In this document: in pieces, positions 8,638-17,506 of the stretch
Numbering within the stretch: position 1 is the first letter of the stretch
Layout of the letters: each line of letters starts with the position of its first letter
Made by a program: the position numbers and the translations under genes
The notes under the pieces: generated by a model
What the model was told of the DNA's origin: nothing
Databases searched by the model: none
The model's input: the letters and a program-made list of their open reading frames with translations, nothing else
Origin: a bacterium
GTDB taxonomy: Bacteria; UBP6; UBA1177
NCBI GenBank assembly: GCA_017405875.1
Contig: JAFQZM010000005.1
Location: 22,433 to 86,432, forward strand
Direction: 5' to 3'
Length of the DNA stretch: 64,000 nt

Positions 8638-10164
8638 TTATATCCTCTGACCTTCGTTGAACATCGAGCGGTTGTAATACTGGATCGCTTCGGCGATGTG
8701 GGCGCATTCGATCCGTTCTTTTCCGTCGATATCGGCTACAGTCCGCGCAACTTTGAGGATACGCGAGTATCCGCGTGTCGAAATACCGAGTTTTTCCATC
8801 GCGTTTTTGAGAAGAAGTTCTGCTGCTTCATCCAGGCGGCAGAATCTGTCGATTTCGGAAGCCTGCATCTTGGAATTAGTGAAAAACGGCGAATCTTTGA
8901 AGCGTTCGCGCTGAATTTCCCTCGCCTTTTCGACTCTCGCCCTGATCTGAGCGCTCGTCTCGCCGGTTTCGCGGCTTCTAAGATCATCGAAAGAGACTGA
9001 ATTTACAACGATAGAAATGTCTATTCTGTCAAGCAGCGGGCCTGAAATCTTCTGCTGATAGCGCTGAACCGCCTGAGTTGAGCAGACGCAGGGCTTCTTT
9101 TTGTCAAAAAGATAACCGCACGGGCACGGATTCATCGAGGCGACAAGCATGAAATTGGCGGGATAGCGGATCGTATTTGTCGCCCGCGATATCGAAACGT
9201 CACCGTCTTCCATCGGCTGACGCAGAACTTCTAGAGCGTTGCGGCTGAATTCTGGAAGTTCGTCTAAAAACAGAACTCCGTTGTGTGCAAGGCTCACTTC
9301 TCCAGGTTTCGGCGGATTGCCGCCTCCGACAAGGGCGATGTGCGAGCACGACGAGTGCGGCGAGCGGAAAGGACGCTCGTTTATGAGTCCGTTTCCCGTC
9401 ATAAGGTTTGAAACGCTGAAAATCTTCGTCGTTTCGATGCTTTCTTCGCGCTCAAGCTCGGGAAGAATCGTCGGGATGCGCCGCGCAAGCATAGTTTTTC
9501 CGCTTCCCGGAGAACCGACCATAAGAATATTGTGACCGCCGGCAGCTGCGATTTCAATCGCCCGTTTCGCCTGCTCGTGCCCCCGCACTTCGGCGAAATC
9601 AACGATATATTTTTTCCCTTCTGTCTTCGTTTCGGAATGAAAAAACTCTTTCGGTCCTTCTTTCAAAAGATAGAAAATATCATCCAGATTTTTCACTGTG
9701 ACGACGTTTATTTCGGTTATCGCAGATGCTTCTCCACCGTTTTCAAAAGGCACGATTATCCCTTTTAGACCGCATTCTTTCGCGGTTATCGCAAGACTCA
9801 GAACACCAGTGACGGGCTTTATTTCGCCGTTCAAAGCAAGCTCTCCGACTATCATGTAGCCGTCGATTTTGTCGGTTTCCATGCTGTAGATCGAGGCAAT
9901 TATCGCAGTTGCAATCGGCAGATCGAAGCCTGCGCCTTCTTTTCTGATTCCGGCAGGAGCTAAATTTATAGTTATCCTGTTCTGCGGAAACAAGTGTCCG
10001 CTGTTTATTATCGCCGTTCTCACGCGCTCTTTCGACTCTTTCACCGCATTGTCAGGAAGTCCGACGATCGAAAATGCAGGCATTCCCCTTGAAATATCGA
10101 CTTCAACATCAATAACATTGCCGTCAATTCCCGAAACCGAACCGCTTTTTAATATCGTAAACAT
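8638..10164 (-). CDS. comM: YifB/ComM-family Mg-chelatase-like AAA+ ATPase
   Basis: 508-residue protein of the YifB/ComM family, a hexameric AAA+ helicase that promotes branch migration during natural transformation in species where it has been studied. The N-terminal ChlI-like domain (IVGLPDNAVKESKERVR, NLAPAGIRKEGAGFDLP) precedes Walker A GSPGSGKT and Walker B LFLDELPEF, then a Mg-chelatase C-terminal domain (RGYSRILKVARTVADIDG). The ATG at 10164 has AAGGTG upstream; a GTG three codons earlier is part of that ribosome site. No other competence gene is nearby. Confidence 0.93.
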   Translation of the reverse strand: MFTILKSGSVSGIDGNVIDVEVDISRGMPAFSIVGLPDNAVKESKERVRTAIINSGHLFPQNRITINLAPAGIRKEGAGFDLPIATAIIASIYSMETDKIDGYMIVGELALNGEIKPVTGVLSLAITAKECGLKGIIVPFENGGEASAITEINVVTVKNLDDIFYLLKEGPKEFFHSETKTEGKKYIVDFAEVRGHEQAKRAIEIAAAGGHNILMVGSPGSGKTMLARRIPTILPELEREESIETTKIFSVSNLMTGNGLINERPFRSPHSSCSHIALVGGGNPPKPGEVSLAHNGVLFLDELPEFSRNALEVLRQPMEDGDVSISRATNTIRYPANFMLVASMNPCPCGYLFDKKKPCVCSTQAVQRYQQKISGPLLDRIDISIVVNSVSFDDLRSRETGETSAQIRARVEKAREIQRERFKDSPFFTNSKMQASEIDRFCRLDEAAELLLKNAMEKLGISTRGYSRILKVARTVADIDGKERIECAHIAEAIQYYNRSMFNEGQRI

Positions 10165-10173
10165 AAATTTCAC

Positions 10174-10322
10174 CTTAAATCAAACAACAAAATCAATTTT
10201 ATCAATACGCAATTTTGCAAATATGTCAAATTTTAAATAAAAAATATCATCCAAATATTTTCAAACCTACTTTACTTAAAATATCTGTCTGATAATTTTA
10301 TTTTTGAAAAATCTGATTCCGA
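10174..10322. other. AT-rich intergenic region between comM and mlaE
   Basis: A stretch of about 150 bp without a gene, 5' of comM and 3' of mlaE on the minus strand. A TTGACA on the minus strand at 10229-10224 with a poor -10 (TATTGA, 16-bp spacer) is a possible comM promoter. No convincing terminator for mlaE is visible. Confidence 0.4.
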
Positions 10323-11369
10323 CTATGTATAAAGGAATAATGAGAATATCGCGTCGATTGCAACGACCATGAATATCGAAACGACGACAGATTCAGTCGT
10401 GGCACGTCCTACCGCATCAGCTCCGCCGCGGACGTTAAGCCCTTTGAAACTGCCGACAGCGAGGATGACCCATGCGAACGAGATGCTTTTTATCGTACCC
10501 CAGAAAATGTCTGACATTTGTATCGATTCGATAACGTCCACCCAGAACGATCCCGCCGGAATGCTATATGCCGTAGCTATGATGAAACCGCCGACGATTC
10601 CGGCAATGTCAGCAATAAGCGTAAGAACAGGCATAACTGTCGTAAAAGCCCAGAATTTGGGAACGAGCAGGAATTTCAACGGTTTGACGCCCATCGTTTT
10701 GAGCGCGTCAACTTCTTCCATAACGACCATCGTTCCTATTTCAGCCGCGATCGAGCTTCCCGTTCTTCCCGCAATGATTATCGCCGTGATAAGCGGTCCG
10801 AGCTCTTTAGTCATAACCATCGTGCTCATCATCGCGATCATGCTCTGACCGCCCATTTTGGCAAGTTGTATTGCCGCCTGAAGAGCAATCGTAAAACCGA
10901 TGAGGAATGCGAGCAAAAATACTATCGGAACAGCTAAATAACCGATATAATAAGCATTTTTCGTCGTATCGTTTTTCAGAATGAATTTTCTGTTGAATAT
11001 CGATTCCAGCGAATAGAAAATCATGTCGACCATAATAACAAAGAAATAAAAAACAACATCCCAGAGTTTCAGAAGTCTTCCGCCGAGCCTGTCAAGACGC
11101 GGCTCGGCTGCTTTTTCAGCCTCTTCCTTCCATGCTTCACCATCTTCTTTCGGATAAAAAATGTCGTTTTTAAGCTCTTCCGGAACAATCAGCTGGTCCG
11201 GATGTTCCTCAGAAAGCTGCCTGATGAGCGCTTTAGTTATCGAATTGAGCTGAATATCGCGGTCGACTTCGAAAGTAGCACCGTTTGCAAACTGCTTTGA
11301 AATCCCGGCGTATGCGCTTTTGCTGTTTTCGATAGTTAAGTTATCGGGAATATTGAGTTTTTCAGCCAT
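10323..11369 (-). CDS. mlaE: MlaE-family ABC permease with N-terminal STAS-like region
   Basis: 348-residue inner-membrane permease of the Mla/Mce-type lipid ABC transporters. The N-terminal ~90 residues are soluble and resemble the STAS-like extension found in some MlaE proteins. Five to six membrane segments follow with the family core: ALQAAIQLAKMGG, MTKELGPLITAIIIAGRTGS, EIGTMVVMEEVDALKTMG. The start lies one base after the ispA stop, so the two are coupled. The ATPase (MlaF) and MCE (MlaD) partners are not next to it here, unlike in most genomes. Confidence 0.9.
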   Translation of the reverse strand: MAEKLNIPDNLTIENSKSAYAGISKQFANGATFEVDRDIQLNSITKALIRQLSEEHPDQLIVPEELKNDIFYPKEDGEAWKEEAEKAAEPRLDRLGGRLLKLWDVVFYFFVIMVDMIFYSLESIFNRKFILKNDTTKNAYYIGYLAVPIVFLLAFLIGFTIALQAAIQLAKMGGQSMIAMMSTMVMTKELGPLITAIIIAGRTGSSIAAEIGTMVVMEEVDALKTMGVKPLKFLLVPKFWAFTTVMPVLTLIADIAGIVGGFIIATAYSIPAGSFWVDVIESIQMSDIFWGTIKSISFAWVILAVGSFKGLNVRGGADAVGRATTESVVVSIFMVVAIDAIFSLFLYT

Positions 11370-11370
11370 T

Positions 11371-12258
11371 TTACTTTGCCATGTCTCTTACGTAATCTGC
11401 AAAACCCAGCAGGATCTTCATCCATTCGCTTTCAGCAAAGGCCGAAGCAAGCGCCGCTTTCGCCTTTTCAGTCCTTTCGGCAACAGCCTTGCGTGCACCG
11501 TCAAGCCCCATCAGATTGGGATAGGTCATTTTATTGAGTGCGGCATCGCTTCCGACAGGTTTTCCAAGCTTTTCAGTCGTCGAAGTTATATCCAAAATAT
11601 CGTCTGAGATCTGGAAAGCGATTCCGACCTCGGCTGCAAACTCTTCAAGCGCCTTAACCTCTTTTTCAGAAGCGTCAAGCCATGCCGCGGCACCTGCTGT
11701 AGCGGCAATGAAAAGCTCAGAAGTCTTGTAGTAGTTTATAAAATCGAGTTTTTCGGCAGTCCGCTCGTTTTCGGGGATCGTACAGTCATAGACCTGCCCG
11801 AGCGTCATTCCTCTGCCGCCTACAGCCTTTGCAAAGTAGCGCCCCGCCCTTTTGACGTTGCCTTCGCCGAATTCAAAGAGAAGTGAAAACGCATCGGTAT
11901 TAAGGGCATCACCTGCCAGAATCGCGATATCTTCGCGGAAAGCCTTGTGGCAGCTCGGTTTGCCGCGGCGCAGATCGTCGTTATCCAAAGCGGGCAAATC
12001 ATCGTGAATAAGCGAAAAAGTGTGGACAAATTCAAGCGCGCAGGCATAAGGCATGATGAGTTCCTTCGGTTTTCCCATCATATTGCAGACCGAAATCGAA
12101 AGAAACGGGCGCAGCCTTTTTCCGCCGGCACTAAGGCTATACTCCATAGCTTCGTGCAGAACTCCGGGAATATGAAGAGAATCAAGATAAAATTTCAAAT
12201 GTTTTTCGATATTTGCCTTTTCGGCATTGATCGCTTCCAAAAAAGTGAGCTCAGACAT
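11371..12258 (-). CDS. ispA: Polyprenyl (farnesyl/geranylgeranyl) diphosphate synthase
   Basis: Short-chain trans-prenyltransferase that condenses IPP with allylic diphosphates, 295 residues. The first Asp-rich motif is in LIHDDLPALDNDDLRRG and the second in FQISDDILD; GGKRLRP and the lysine motif GLDGARK also fit. The motif spacing resembles bacterial farnesyl diphosphate synthases, but product length cannot be fixed from this alone. GGAGG precedes the ATG. It is coupled to mlaE downstream, an unusual pairing that may reflect common control of envelope synthesis. Confidence 0.9.
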   Translation of the reverse strand: MSELTFLEAINAEKANIEKHLKFYLDSLHIPGVLHEAMEYSLSAGGKRLRPFLSISVCNMMGKPKELIMPYACALEFVHTFSLIHDDLPALDNDDLRRGKPSCHKAFREDIAILAGDALNTDAFSLLFEFGEGNVKRAGRYFAKAVGGRGMTLGQVYDCTIPENERTAEKLDFINYYKTSELFIAATAGAAAWLDASEKEVKALEEFAAEVGIAFQISDDILDITSTTEKLGKPVGSDAALNKMTYPNLMGLDGARKAVAERTEKAKAALASAFAESEWMKILLGFADYVRDMAK

Positions 12259-12310
12259 TTTTCAGCCTCCGCAAAAACCAGAACCGCCGTAAAATAGCAG
12301 TTTTGAAAAA

Positions 12311-13177
12311 CTATTCCAGTATATTTTTTATTTCTTCAATTATTTTGACGAAACGCGGCCCCGGAAGACTCCAGAAATCTTCGGTTTTTACAAAAACTTT
12401 GCCGTTTTTGACTGCGTTTATGTCGATTTCCGACCAGCTTTTTTTCAAAAATCCGAGTTTTTCGGGAGTAAGATTTGAAGCGGTGATAACGTCAATAACA
12501 ATGTCGGGATTGAGCGCGATTATTCCTTCAAGCTGGATCTTAGGATAAGGCATATCGCCCTGATATACATTTTCCGCACCACTTAACATAATGATTTCAT
12601 TAAGAAATCCGTCTTTTCCGACGATATATGCATCTTTTACCAAGCTGCTTTCGTAGTCGCGCCCTACGAGGATCATCACTTTTTTTTCGGAATTTCTGGC
12701 TGTGTTTTCTTTGAGGTAAGGAACAAATTTTTCTTTAAATTTTGCCGCATTCTCTTCGATAGCGCACGATTTTCCGAAAACATCTATCGAATCGATGAAA
12801 CCGCGCACTGTAGACTGCTCGACAACAACGGTTTTCATTCCGAGCGACTGAAGTTTTCCGGCAAGCTCGCCGTAAGCGCTAAGCACGAAAACAGTGTCCG
12901 GTTTGAGCGCCGCTACCGCCTCGACATTGATATCGAAAGCCTTCCCTATTTTCGGTTTTGCCTTTGCCGCTTCGGGATAAAGACAGTTTTCGGTGACTCC
13001 GACGAGATTTTCACCAAGTCCCAGGTCGAAAAGCGTCTCAGTTATGCTCGGAGCGGTGCTGACTATCCTCTGGCATGGAAGATTCTTGTTTTCGACTTCC
13101 GTTTTAGTGTTTTTCGTGCATGACAAAGCCAAAAAAACAATAAACAATAACACAATGATATTACTAAGTTTTTTCAT
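12311..13177 (-). CDS. Periplasmic binding lipoprotein, BtuF/TroA-like
   Basis: 288-residue lipoprotein (lipobox LALSC, Cys at residue 20) with the helical-backbone receptor fold of cobalamin and iron-siderophore ABC transporters: RIVSTAPSITETLFDLGLG near the N-terminus, VAALKPDTVFV in the first lobe, and IIALNPDIVIDV and WSLPGPRFVKIIEEI in the second. Its ATG overlaps the thiE stop by 4 bp (ATGA), so it is the third gene of a thiH-thiE operon. No permease or ATPase is adjacent. The ligand could be cobalamin, a metal chelate, or a thiamine-related compound suggested by context; the sequence does not decide. Confidence 0.85.
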   Translation of the reverse strand: MKKLSNIIVLLFIVFLALSCTKNTKTEVENKNLPCQRIVSTAPSITETLFDLGLGENLVGVTENCLYPEAAKAKPKIGKAFDINVEAVAALKPDTVFVLSAYGELAGKLQSLGMKTVVVEQSTVRGFIDSIDVFGKSCAIEENAAKFKEKFVPYLKENTARNSEKKVMILVGRDYESSLVKDAYIVGKDGFLNEIIMLSGAENVYQGDMPYPKIQLEGIIALNPDIVIDVITASNLTPEKLGFLKKSWSEIDINAVKNGKVFVKTEDFWSLPGPRFVKIIEEIKNILE

Positions 13178-13785
13178 TTTTCCTCAATCAATTTTTTCAT
13201 AAAATCCTTAACACTTTCACACTTCATGAATCCGCTCATGACGCATGCGCCGCCTGCTCCGTTTTCAAAGACAAGCCCGATGTTTCCGCAATTTATACCG
13301 CCTATCGCGTAAACCGGTATTTTCACTGCATTACACACATTTTTCAAAGCTCTCACACCGCGCGCCTCCAGCCCTTTCTTGCAGTCAGTCGCAAAAACAT
13401 GACCGAAAGTGATATATGCCGCTCCAAGCCTTTCCGCTTCAAGAGCATCATCGACAGAATGGCACGAAACTCCTATTTTCTTAAAAGCACGCTTTTTCTC
13501 TTCATCAAGTTTTCTGAAAGCATCAAGCGAAAGATGAATATTGGGAACGCCGAGTCCGATCGCAACACCGGCAAACGAATGAAGCACAGCCTCAACATTG
13601 TGTTTACGGCATATCACGACGAATTTTTCAGCCAGACTTCCGTATTCCTCCGCGCTAAGATCCTTTTCGCGCAGAATTATCGCCTTGACTCCGCAAGACG
13701 CGACATCATCTATCCTTTTTAAGAATTCGCCTTCGCAAAGCGACCTGTTTGTGATGCAGATGATATTAGAGGTAGATATAGTCAT
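13174..13785 (-). CDS. thiE: Thiamine-phosphate synthase family protein (ThiE/TenI)
   Basis: TIM-barrel protein of 203 residues that in ThiE joins HMP-pyrophosphate and thiazole phosphate. It shows the family steps AIILREKDLS, IHLSLDAF, IGVSCHSVDDALEAERLGA, the phosphate-binding stretch GHVFATDCKKGLEARG and the C-terminal AIGGINCGN. The last two look like ThiE or its relative TenI (aminopyrimidine aromatising); length and context favour thiamine synthesis either way. The start overlaps the end of thiH by 20 bp and the stop overlaps the binding lipoprotein gene by 4 bp, so the three form one translationally coupled operon. Confidence 0.85.
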   Translation of the reverse strand: MTISTSNIICITNRSLCEGEFLKRIDDVASCGVKAIILREKDLSAEEYGSLAEKFVVICRKHNVEAVLHSFAGVAIGLGVPNIHLSLDAFRKLDEEKKRAFKKIGVSCHSVDDALEAERLGAAYITFGHVFATDCKKGLEARGVRALKNVCNAVKIPVYAIGGINCGNIGLVFENGAGGACVMSGFMKCESVKDFMKKLIEEK

Positions 13786-15019
13786 TGAGCACCGGCTGCA
13801 TTCCTTCTTCCGACATGTCTTCGTACATTTTTTTGAAGCTGCGGCTGTCGTTGATCTCGAACTGCTCGTCTCCTTCTGCTGTTTCGGCGCTTTTTCCGGT
13901 GTATTTGCTTTCGTGGTCGCCTATCCCGGTCGAAACTCCGGCAGAAATTTTGGTCGCGGCGATCTTGACGATGCCGTTTCTGAATGTTTTGCTTTCACGC
14001 GACGATACCGTGATACCGGCAAACGGCAGGAAAAGCCTGTATGCGCAGAGTATCTGGCAAAGCTGACGCTCGTGAACGTCGAGAGGATTTATCTTTTCGT
14101 TGTTGATGATCGGTCTAAGGCGCGGGCACGAAAGCGAAATTTCTGCCTGCGGATACTTTCTCTGGATGAAATATGCGTGAAGTGCCGTCGCCAGCGCGTC
14201 ACGCCTGAAATCTGAAAGTCCGAGCAGAGCTGCGAACGCGACTCCCCTCATGCCGCCCATGAGCGCCCTTTCCTGCGAATCAAAGCGGTACGGCCAGACT
14301 CTCTTGTGACCTCTGAGATGGAGTTTTTCAAAGCGCACTTTGTCGTAAGTCTCCTGAAAAACGGTGACGTAATCGACTCCGCATTCGTGGAGATACTTGT
14401 ATTCATCGACGTTCAGCGGATAAACTTCGACGCCGACCATCCTGAAATATTTACGCGCCAGTTTGCACGCCTCCCCGATGTATTCGAGGCTGCTCATCGA
14501 CCTGCTTTCGCCTGTCAGAATGAGCACTTCCTCCATGCCGCTCTCGGCGATTATCTTCATTTCGTGCTCTATCTGATCCATGTCGAGTCTTACGCGGCGG
14601 ATGTCGTTGTAGCAGTTGAATCCGCAGTAAACGCAGTAATTTTCGCAGTAATTTGCGATATATAGCGGCGTGAAGAGATAGACCGTGTTCCCGAAGTGAT
14701 TCTGCGTCTCAAGGCGTGAAAGTTCCGCCATTTTTTCCAGAAAAGCGTCTGCCGCCGGAGAAAGAAGCGCCTTCAGATCTTCGACCGTGCGGTTCGTGTG
14801 GTCAAGCGCCCGCTGCACATCAGCCGCCTTGTATGAATCGGGATCGTAGGAATCAACTTCGGCAAGAACTTTTGAAGCAATGTCGGAATTTATCTGTTCC
14901 ATCCCCGGCAGATACGCCATGATGTCGGCTCGCGACGCCGGATTTGTCTCAAGTTCGTGCTTTTTGGCAAGAGCCTCTTTTGAAAGTTTCGCCGAATCTA
15001 CAAAATAGTTGTTGTCCAT
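13766..15019 (-). CDS. thiH: 2-iminoacetate synthase ThiH (radical SAM)
   Basis: Radical-SAM tyrosine lyase that supplies dehydroglycine for the thiazole ring of thiamine in anaerobes, 417 residues from the chosen ATG. The iron-sulfur motif is CENYCVYCGF (CxxxCxxC). Other ThiH features are TPLYIANYC, GVEVYPLN, the VTVFQETY stretch and the SCPRLRP motif in the C-terminal ThiH domain. An in-frame TTG ten codons upstream lies before the AAGGAGG site, whereas the ATG lies 14 bases after it; the ATG is preferred but its spacing is long. Upstream no TPP riboswitch signature is seen. It is separated from thiG by fic. Confidence 0.92.
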   Translation of the reverse strand: MDNNYFVDSAKLSKEALAKKHELETNPASRADIMAYLPGMEQINSDIASKVLAEVDSYDPDSYKAADVQRALDHTNRTVEDLKALLSPAADAFLEKMAELSRLETQNHFGNTVYLFTPLYIANYCENYCVYCGFNCYNDIRRVRLDMDQIEHEMKIIAESGMEEVLILTGESRSMSSLEYIGEACKLARKYFRMVGVEVYPLNVDEYKYLHECGVDYVTVFQETYDKVRFEKLHLRGHKRVWPYRFDSQERALMGGMRGVAFAALLGLSDFRRDALATALHAYFIQRKYPQAEISLSCPRLRPIINNEKINPLDVHERQLCQILCAYRLFLPFAGITVSSRESKTFRNGIVKIAATKISAGVSTGIGDHESKYTGKSAETAEGDEQFEINDSRSFKKMYEDMSEEGMQPVLNDYIYL

Positions 15020-15151
15020 TTCTTTATTTAAATCCTCCTTTTTCAGCAAATCACGGCAAAAACAGCCGTAAAAAGCAAAAACCGGTGTGTTATACTCGAT
15101 TTTTGGAAAAATGCGAGAGGGAATTTTTTACTTTTTGTTTAATCCACCTTT

Positions 15152-15210
15152 TGTCGGAGCGCGGGAGACCAACTCGTCCCACGTCATCTTGAACGAATGT
15201 GAAAGATCTC
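15152..15210. repeat. Repeat patch: GTCGGAGCGCGGG and half of a palindromic element
   Basis: GTCGGAGCGCGGG (15153-15165) recurs at 18403-18415. The 28-bp stretch 15183-15210 is identical to the reverse complement of 17434-17461, one arm of a palindromic interspersed element. The patch begins right at the fic stop codon and fills most of the fic-thiH gap. Confidence 0.8.
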
Positions 15211-16270
15211 AAAATGAATCAGCTTTCGCATACAGAGTTTTTCTGCCTGACCCTATCCGCAACAGAATTCCTTCGTCAACAAGTTTCTTCAAGGCCGATT
15301 CAACTGATGAACTGCCAAGACGCGGGCATCCTGCCAAAACTTCCTGCTTTGAAAACTTTCCGATTTTCTCCAATGCATAAGCCTTAACGATATCATAAGA
15401 GGTGCTTCTTGTTCCTGAATCATTGACGATTTTGACACGGTTTTCAAATTCCCTGTAGCATGCGAGGATCACTCCGAGCATATATTTTATAAACGGTTTC
15501 GGGTCGTTATGCCCTTCATGCCATCCCTGATCAGCTTTCTGAAGAGCGTCATAGTACGATTCTTTCGTTTCGGCTATCACTTTTTCTATACTGATATACT
15601 GTCCTACAAGATAACCGCTCCGATATAGCAGGAGCAGAGTTAAAAGCCTGCTCATTCTGCCGTTGCCGTCGTTGAAAGGATGAATACACAGAAAATCCAG
15701 TATAAAACACGGAATAAGAATAAGTTCATCAACCGATTCCTTGTTGAGAGCCGCCTGATAACTCCCGCATATCATATTTATCGCATCCGGTGTTTCGTAG
15801 GGTTCAAGCGGTTTGAACAAAACCACCTTTTCGCCGTTTGCAAGCACCATGTCTATCTCGTTAGGCGTAGTCTTGAACTGCCCGCCGTAAGAATGATTCG
15901 TATATTTTAACAGATCTCTGTGCATTTGAAGGATGTAACTGCTCCGAACCGGGATCATATCATAATTTTCATGCACGAGATTGAGCACGTTGCGATAACC
16001 GAGAATCTCCTCCTCGTCTCTGTTTTTCGGCGTTGTCTTGTCTGCCACAAGCTGTTTCAACCGGCTGTTAGTGGTCATAATGCCTTCGATTCTGTTGGAA
16101 GACTCAGTGCTTTGAATTTTTGCGATCTCTGTCAAGCGGTTCAATTCAACAGGTTTCTGGCGGAGAAACAGTTCCTGCTTTCCCTTATATTCATGTATTT
16201 TGGAAATATAGGAAAGGATCTCATTATCCCAAGTTCTACTTGCCAGATTCGTGTAATCAAAAGATCTCAT
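15209..16270 (-). CDS. Fic family protein (AMP-transferase type)
   Basis: 353 residues from the chosen start. The Fic core motif is HPFNDGNGRMSR (His197), used by the family to transfer AMP or another phospho-moiety to target hydroxyls. An inhibitory motif of the S/TxxxE(G/N) type is present N-terminal of the core (SNRIEG, residues 58-63), which marks an autoinhibited class II Fic protein. The last ~70 residues look like a winged helix (LGSSSVESALKKLVDEGIL). The frame is open upstream to 16384, but the extra residues would be encoded by operator-like inverted repeats; the ATG at 16270 (MRSFDY) matches the usual family start. An ATG at 16360 is the alternative. No separate antitoxin is visible. 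Confidence 0.85.
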   Translation of the reverse strand: MRSFDYTNLASRTWDNEILSYISKIHEYKGKQELFLRQKPVELNRLTEIAKIQSTESSNRIEGIMTTNSRLKQLVADKTTPKNRDEEEILGYRNVLNLVHENYDMIPVRSSYILQMHRDLLKYTNHSYGGQFKTTPNEIDMVLANGEKVVLFKPLEPYETPDAINMICGSYQAALNKESVDELILIPCFILDFLCIHPFNDGNGRMSRLLTLLLLYRSGYLVGQYISIEKVIAETKESYYDALQKADQGWHEGHNDPKPFIKYMLGVILACYREFENRVKIVNDSGTRSTSYDIVKAYALEKIGKFSKQEVLAGCPRLGSSSVESALKKLVDEGILLRIGSGRKTLYAKADSF

Positions 16271-16300
16271 TCCGATACCCCATGCTCCCAATTTATAAAG

Positions 16301-16427
16301 TTTTCTCCCAAAAACAACGCTGTTTTGGGATAAAAGCAGCGTTCTTTTATCATATCTCATGGCAAAATCAATTTTTTCTCCCAAATTTAACGATGTTTTG
16401 GGAGAAAATCGTGTTTGTTGGGAGAAA
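16301..16427. promoter_or_regulatory. Operator-like inverted repeats upstream of fic
   Basis: Site B (16375-16408) has perfect 12-bp arms, TTTTCTCCCAAA and TTTGGGAGAAAA, 10 bp apart. Site A (16301-16335) has the same arms with one change (TTTTGGGATAAAA). A half-site GTTGGGAGAAA lies at 16417-16427. Repeated half-sites in front of a regulatory-type gene suggest cooperative binding of a repressor, possibly Fic itself through its winged helix (inference). Confidence 0.7.
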
Positions 16428-16515
16428 TCGGATATAGTGTTTTATTTGAAAATATCTTGAAAAATCAAGCCTTTATTTTGTGGAACTCTGGGAGCGCAGA
16501 CAACCCGATAAACTT

Positions 16516-17289
16516 CTAATCGTGCAAAAATCCGATAAGAGTGTCAGACGGTGCGCCGCCGCGCGAAAGGACTCGTCCGAGCCCTGAAAGATAAGCCTTT
16601 CTGCCGGCTTCTATCGCCTGTCTGAATGCGTCAGCCATTTTCGGAAGGTCTCCGGCTGTAGCTAAAGCGGTGTTCGACATTATCGCCGAGGCACCCATTT
16701 CCATCGCTTCGCAAGCCTGCGACGGACGGCCTATTCCGGCATCGACGATTATCGGAAGGTCGATTTCGTCAATCAGGATCTGTATGAAATCGCGCGTTGA
16801 CAAGCCTTTGTTCGAGCCTATCGGAGAAGCGAGCGGCATGACTGAAGCTGCACCGGCATTGACAAGATCCCTCGCCGTGTTGAGGTCTGGATACATGTAA
16901 GGCATTACGACGAAACCCTCTTTTGCAAGGATCTCAGTCGCCTTCACCGTTTCCGCGTTATCCGGAAGGAGATATTTCGTATCGCGCATGATCTCGATCT
17001 TTACGAAATCACCGCAGCCGAGCTCCCGTGCAAGTCTCGCGATCCTGACGGCCTCTTCGGCATTCCTCGCTCCCGAGGTGTTGGGAAGCAATGTGACGCC
17101 TTTCGGAATATAGTCTAAAATGCTTTCGTGCTCCTTGGAATTGGCGCGGCGCACCGCCAGAGTAATGATCTCGGCACCGGCATACTTCACCGCCGCTTCG
17201 ATAAGTTTCATCGAATATTTTCCCGAACCGAGAATGAAACGGGACGAAAATTCGTGCCCCGCGATAACGAGCTTGTCACTTTTATCCAT
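16516..17289 (-). CDS. thiG: Thiazole synthase ThiG
   Basis: TIM-barrel enzyme forming the thiazole phosphate of thiamine from DXP, ThiS-thiocarboxylate and dehydroglycine, 257 residues. Diagnostic features are RFILGSGKY, the catalytic Schiff-base lysine in FVKIEIMRD, the phosphate-binding segments [13 protein letters not shown] and [19 protein letters not shown], and [14 protein letters not shown]. The ATG at 17289 has GGAGG five bases upstream; an in-frame TTG four codons earlier overlaps that site. ThiS and ThiF are not adjacent, and a fic gene with repeats separates it from thiH, which is usually neighbouring. Confidence 0.95.
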   Translation of the reverse strand: MDKSDKLVIAGHEFSSRFILGSGKYSMKLIEAAVKYAGAEIITLAVRRANSKEHESILDYIPKGVTLLPNTSGARNAEEAVRIARLARELGCGDFVKIEIMRDTKYLLPDNAETVKATEILAKEGFVVMPYMYPDLNTARDLVNAGAASVMPLASPIGSNKGLSTRDFIQILIDEIDLPIIVDAGIGRPSQACEAMEMGASAIMSNTALATAGDLPKMADAFRQAIEAGRKAYLSGLGRVLSRGGAPSDTLIGFLHD

Positions 17290-17390
17290 AATCGCCTCCA
17301 ATGATCGAATCTCTGCATTCGCAGCGTGGCTTTATCACTCTTTTTTTCGTATTTATCAATAAATTAGTGCGATAATTTTTTCAGACGGAG

Positions 17391-17461
17391 CGCGTCTGTA
17401 TCACCGTCATTCGGAGCGTAGCGAAGAATCTCCGAGATCTTTCACATTCGTTCAAGATGAC
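17391..17461. repeat. Palindromic interspersed repeat (MITE/REP-like), full copy
   Basis: Positions 17406-17461 form an imperfect palindrome. It begins GTCATTCGGAGCG and ends CGTTCAAGATGAC; the two arms are related, each about 27 bp, and meet at AATCTCCGAGATC. A small hairpin with CAGACG/CGTCTG arms (17391-17407) adjoins it. Related copies are at 15183-15210 (one arm) and 56879-56948 (diverged, full). Confidence 0.75.
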
Positions 17462-17482
17462 GAGGGCGTGTGTGGTTTTATA

Positions 17483-17500
17483 TTCCCCAATAAATTCAGG
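17483..17500. repeat. 18-bp direct repeat, left copy
   Basis: TTCCCCAATAAATTCAGG; the same sequence with one change (G at the seventh base) is at 18380-18397 in the same orientation. The pair brackets the DUF1016 pseudogene. Confidence 0.8.
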
Positions 17501-17506
17501 TGGGTT

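Noticed and set aside
15020..17400. TPP riboswitch before thiH or thiG
   Set aside because: No CTGAGA or matching downstream conserved segment was found in either leader.
17391..17407. CAGACG/CGTCTG hairpin as a terminator
   Set aside because: The T-run lies on the wrong side for the plus strand and is an A-run on the minus strand.
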